NCBI GenBank assembly: GCA_964420325.1
Contig: CAYQSU010000016.1
Span: 1-53,853, forward strand
Length of the DNA stretch: 53,853 bases
Direction of reading: 5' to 3'
From: CAYQSU01 sp964420325
GTDB taxonomy: Bacteria > Pseudomonadota > Alphaproteobacteria > Rhodospirillales > Defluviicoccaceae
The position numbers were made by a program, and so were the translations under genes. Below, one piece after another: positions 52,016-53,853 of the stretch; the stretch's first letter is position 1; every line of letters starts with the position of its first letter. The notes under the pieces were generated by a model, which searched no databases, was not told where the DNA came from, and saw only the letters and a list, made by a program, of their open reading frames with translations.

Positions 52016-52790
52016 CCCGTTCAACCGTCGACCGAGAGAGGGCCGCTACATCCGCGTCAAACTTGGACTTTTCGTTCGCGGCGCCAGCCTCATCGCAGCG
52101 ATCGTCGTCGCCGCCGCCGTCGTCCGCGCGACGGGGCTCGACGGTGGCCTCGAAGACCTCAAGGGCTGGATCGACGCCCGCGTGCGCAGCCAGGGGCTGA
52201 GCGGCGAGCTGTTGTTCGTCGCGGCGGGAACGCTGGCGACGGCCGTCGGGCTTTCCCGGCAGGTGCTGTCGATGCTCGCCGGCTACGCCTTCGGCGTGGC
52301 TCTCGGCACCGGCCTCGCGCTGATTGCCACCGTCGGCGGCTGCATCACCGCGTTCGCCTACGCCCGCTTCCTCGGCCGTGCTCTCATCGGCCGCCGCTAT
52401 CCGGCGCGGATCCGGAGGGTCGACGACTTCCTCCGCCTCAACCCGTTCCTGATGACGCTGGCGGTGCGGCTGCTGCCCGTCGGCAACAACACGGTGACGA
52501 CGCTGGCGGCCGGCGTCTCCAGCGTGCCGGCGGTGCCGTTCGTCGCGGCCTCCGCGCTTGGCTACCTGCCGCAGACCGTGGTCTTCGCCCTGGTCGGCAG
52601 CGGCGTCGAGCAGAGCCTGACGACGAACGCGGCGATGGCCGTCGCACTGTTCGTCGGCTCGGCGCTGATCGGGGTCTACCTGTACCGCCGCCACCGGCAG
52701 GGCCGATCGTTCGACGATGGCGTCGACGACATGGTCGAAGACGACGATCCGCGGTGCCTGCCGGTCGTTCGCCCCGGCCGCGAGCCTTGA
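51987..52790 (+). CDS. VTT/DedA-like membrane protein (TVP38 family)
   Basis: A 267-residue inner-membrane protein with a VTT (SNARE-associated/DedA-type) domain: several helices, FVAAGTLATAVGLSRQVLSMLAG, GVALGTGLALIATVGGC, RLLPVGNNTVTTLAAGVSS and AASALGYLPQTVVFALVGSG. The start used is GTG at 51987, inside the GT2 gene; no better start is seen until the first helix. The tail is acidic and disordered. The family scrambles or transports lipids; linkage to a polyprenyl-linked GT2 suggests lipid-carrier movement, an inference. Confidence 0.8.
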   Translation: MCAPSAGSADPFNRRPREGRYIRVKLGLFVRGASLIAAIVVAAAVVRATGLDGGLEDLKGWIDARVRSQGLSGELLFVAAGTLATAVGLSRQVLSMLAGYAFGVALGTGLALIATVGGCITAFAYARFLGRALIGRRYPARIRRVDDFLRLNPFLMTLAVRLLPVGNNTVTTLAAGVSSVPAVPFVAASALGYLPQTVVFALVGSGVEQSLTTNAAMAVALFVGSALIGVYLYRRHRQGRSFDDGVDDMVEDDDPRCLPVVRPGREP

Positions 52791-52816
52791 CAGGGGGTCC
52801 GGGCAGGCCTAGATCG

Positions 52817-52843
52817 TTGGCACTCGCCTCAGCGGAGTGCTAA
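52817..52843 (+). promoter_or_regulatory. CIRCE element (HrcA operator) upstream of groES
   Basis: Arms TTGGCACTC and GAGTGCTAA are separated by exactly 9 nt, matching the CIRCE consensus with a single mismatch in the left arm. It lies about 50 bp before groES. HrcA would repress groESL here. Confidence 0.96.
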
Positions 52844-52892
52844 CACGCGCCGAGGTTCGCGTCGCAATCCAGTAATCTGACGGAGGAACAGC

Positions 52893-53183
52893 ATGAAATT
52901 CAGACCGCTGCACGACCGCATCGTGGTCAAGCGGATCGAGCAGGACGAGAGGACCTCGGGAGGCATCATCATTCCTGACACCGCCAAGGAGAAGCCCCAG
53001 GAGGGCGAGGTGATCGCCGTCGGGCCGGGGGCCCGGGGCGAAGACGGCAAGATCGTTCCGCTCGACGTCAAGGCGGGGGATCGCGTGCTGTTCGGCAAAT
53101 GGTCGGGCACCGAGGTCAAGATCGACAACGAGGAGCTCCTCATCATGAAGGAGTCCGATCTCTTCGGAATCATCCAGTCCTAG
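52893..53183 (+). CDS. groS: Co-chaperonin GroES
   Basis: A 96-residue co-chaperonin that caps GroEL as a heptamer. It begins MKFRPLHDRIVVKRIE, contains the mobile loop (ERTSGGIIIPDTAKEKP) and ends ESDLFGIIQS. GGAGG precedes the ATG. It is followed by groEL after 36 bp and is under CIRCE control. Confidence 0.98.
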   Translation: MKFRPLHDRIVVKRIEQDERTSGGIIIPDTAKEKPQEGEVIAVGPGARGEDGKIVPLDVKAGDRVLFGKWSGTEVKIDNEELLIMKESDLFGIIQS

Positions 53184-53219
53184 AGGGGCTTCACAGTCTT
53201 AACCGAAGGAACGAAAGAC

Positions 53220-53853
53220 ATGGCTGCAAAGGACGTCAAGTTCGGCGCCGACGCGCGCGCCAAGCTCTTGCGCGGCGTCGACATTCTCGCCGACGCGGTG
53301 AAGGTGACGCTGGGGCCGAAGGGCCGCAACGTCGTCTTGGAGAAGAGCTTCGGCGCGCCGCGGGTAACGAAGGACGGGGTCACCGTTGCCAAGGAGATCG
53401 AGCTCACCGACAGGTTCGAGAACATGGGCGCGCAGATGCTGCGCGAGGTGGCTTCGAAGACCTCCGACGAGGCGGGCGACGGCACGACGACCGCCACCGT
53501 CCTCGCCCAGGCGATCGTTCGCGAAGGCGCCAAGGCCGTCGCCGCCGGCATGAACCCGATGGATCTCAAGCGCGGCATCGAGATGGCGGTCCAGGCCGCG
53601 ATCGAGGAGCTGAAGAAGCGCTCGCGCAGCATCGCGACCAACGAGGAGATCGCCCAGATCGGCACGATTTCCGCCAACGGCGAGCGGGAGATCGGCGACA
53701 TGATCGCCGAGGCGATGGAGAAGGTGGGCAAGGAAGGGGTGATCACGGTCGAGGAGGCAAAGAGCCTGACGAGCGAGCTCGAGGTGGTCGAAGGCATGCA
53801 GTTCGACCGCGGCTACACCTCACCCTATTTCATCACCAACGCCGAGAAGATGA
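53220..53853 (+). CDS. groL: Chaperonin GroEL (partial, runs off the window)
   Basis: The first 211 codons of GroEL: MAAKDVKFGADAR, the ATP-binding motifs VTLGPKGRNVVLEKS and GDGTTTATVLAQ, then into the intermediate and apical domain (EGMQFDRGYTSPYF). AAGGA precedes the ATG. The gene continues past the right end, so no stop is visible. It is one folding machine with GroES. Confidence 0.98.
   Translation, partial: MAAKDVKFGADARAKLLRGVDILADAVKVTLGPKGRNVVLEKSFGAPRVTKDGVTVAKEIELTDRFENMGAQMLREVASKTSDEAGDGTTTATVLAQAIVREGAKAVAAGMNPMDLKRGIEMAVQAAIEELKKRSRSIATNEEIAQIGTISANGEREIGDMIAEAMEKVGKEGVITVEEAKSLTSELEVVEGMQFDRGYTSPYFITNAEKM

Noticed and set aside
1..53853. CRISPR arrays, prophage or insertion sequences
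   Set aside because: No regularly spaced repeats, transposase, integrase or phage structural gene was recognised on either strand.

Overview
The window is about 54 kb of high-GC chromosomal DNA from an alphaproteobacterium, most likely Rhodospirillales-like. This rests on gene content: glnB-glnA with a sigma-54-type promoter, a phoR/pst/phoU/phoB cluster with a DUF3333-type PstA and long PstC, recG beside sdhE-mfd, a TauE/TIGR02186 pair, and CIRCE-groESL. The taxonomic call is inference. A run of 100 Ns at 2415-2514 marks a scaffold gap. No CRISPR array, prophage or insertion sequence was seen.

Layout. 1-2950: an apparently foreign or mosaic locus. It has about 750 nt without a convincing gene, then a secreted DUF1566/CARDB repeat protein whose 3' end is broken or misassembled. 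2997-6427: nitrogen control (glnB-glnA), a class I/II aminotransferase and tRNA-His. 6485-12625: a hemerythrin-like protein, then a Calvin-cycle operon (phosphoribulokinase, transketolase, class I aldolase, ribulose-phosphate epimerase) without RubisCO in view. 12638-16119: a sulfite-exporter-type operon with a UspA protein, an ACT-domain regulator and a Nudix hydrolase. 16192-24635: a haloacetate-dehalogenase-like hydrolase, a DUF502 membrane protein, recG, sdhE, mfd and a lipoprotein. 24652-28968: a DsbA-family protein, Hsp20, tRNA-Ser(GCT), a YbaK protein, a voltage-sensor K+ channel with a zinc ribbon, a small unknown protein and a PEP-CTERM protein. 29239-32953: an aldo/keto reductase, then a GNAT-C39 peptidase fusion overlapping a RimK-type ATP-grasp ligase. 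32913-39187: a GT4 glycosyltransferase, an O-antigen ligase-like protein, PrmA, a DsbA-like isomerase and a UvrD/PcrA helicase. 39306-48002: a catalytically dead HtrA-like protein and the complete phosphate regulon. 48106-53853: two paralogous GGDEF proteins, a thioesterase, a GT2 glycosyltransferase, a VTT membrane protein and groES-groEL (groEL runs off the end).

How the genes fit together. Three nutrient or stress circuits can be read with their cis elements: nitrogen (sigma-54-like element, PII, glutamine synthetase), phosphate (four PhoB half-sites at 11-bp spacing that begin in the phoR stop codon, then pstSCAB-phoU-phoB with a hairpin after pstS), and heat shock (CIRCE before groES). 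The least understood unit is the GNAT-C39 peptidase/RimK pair, which carries peptide ligation, acetylation and cleavage domains in two overlapping genes. Other notable points are a plant/cyanobacterial-type phosphoribulokinase lacking one redox cysteine, a hydrolase retaining the fluoroacetate dehalogenase active-site residues, and the HtrA pseudoprotease beside phoB.
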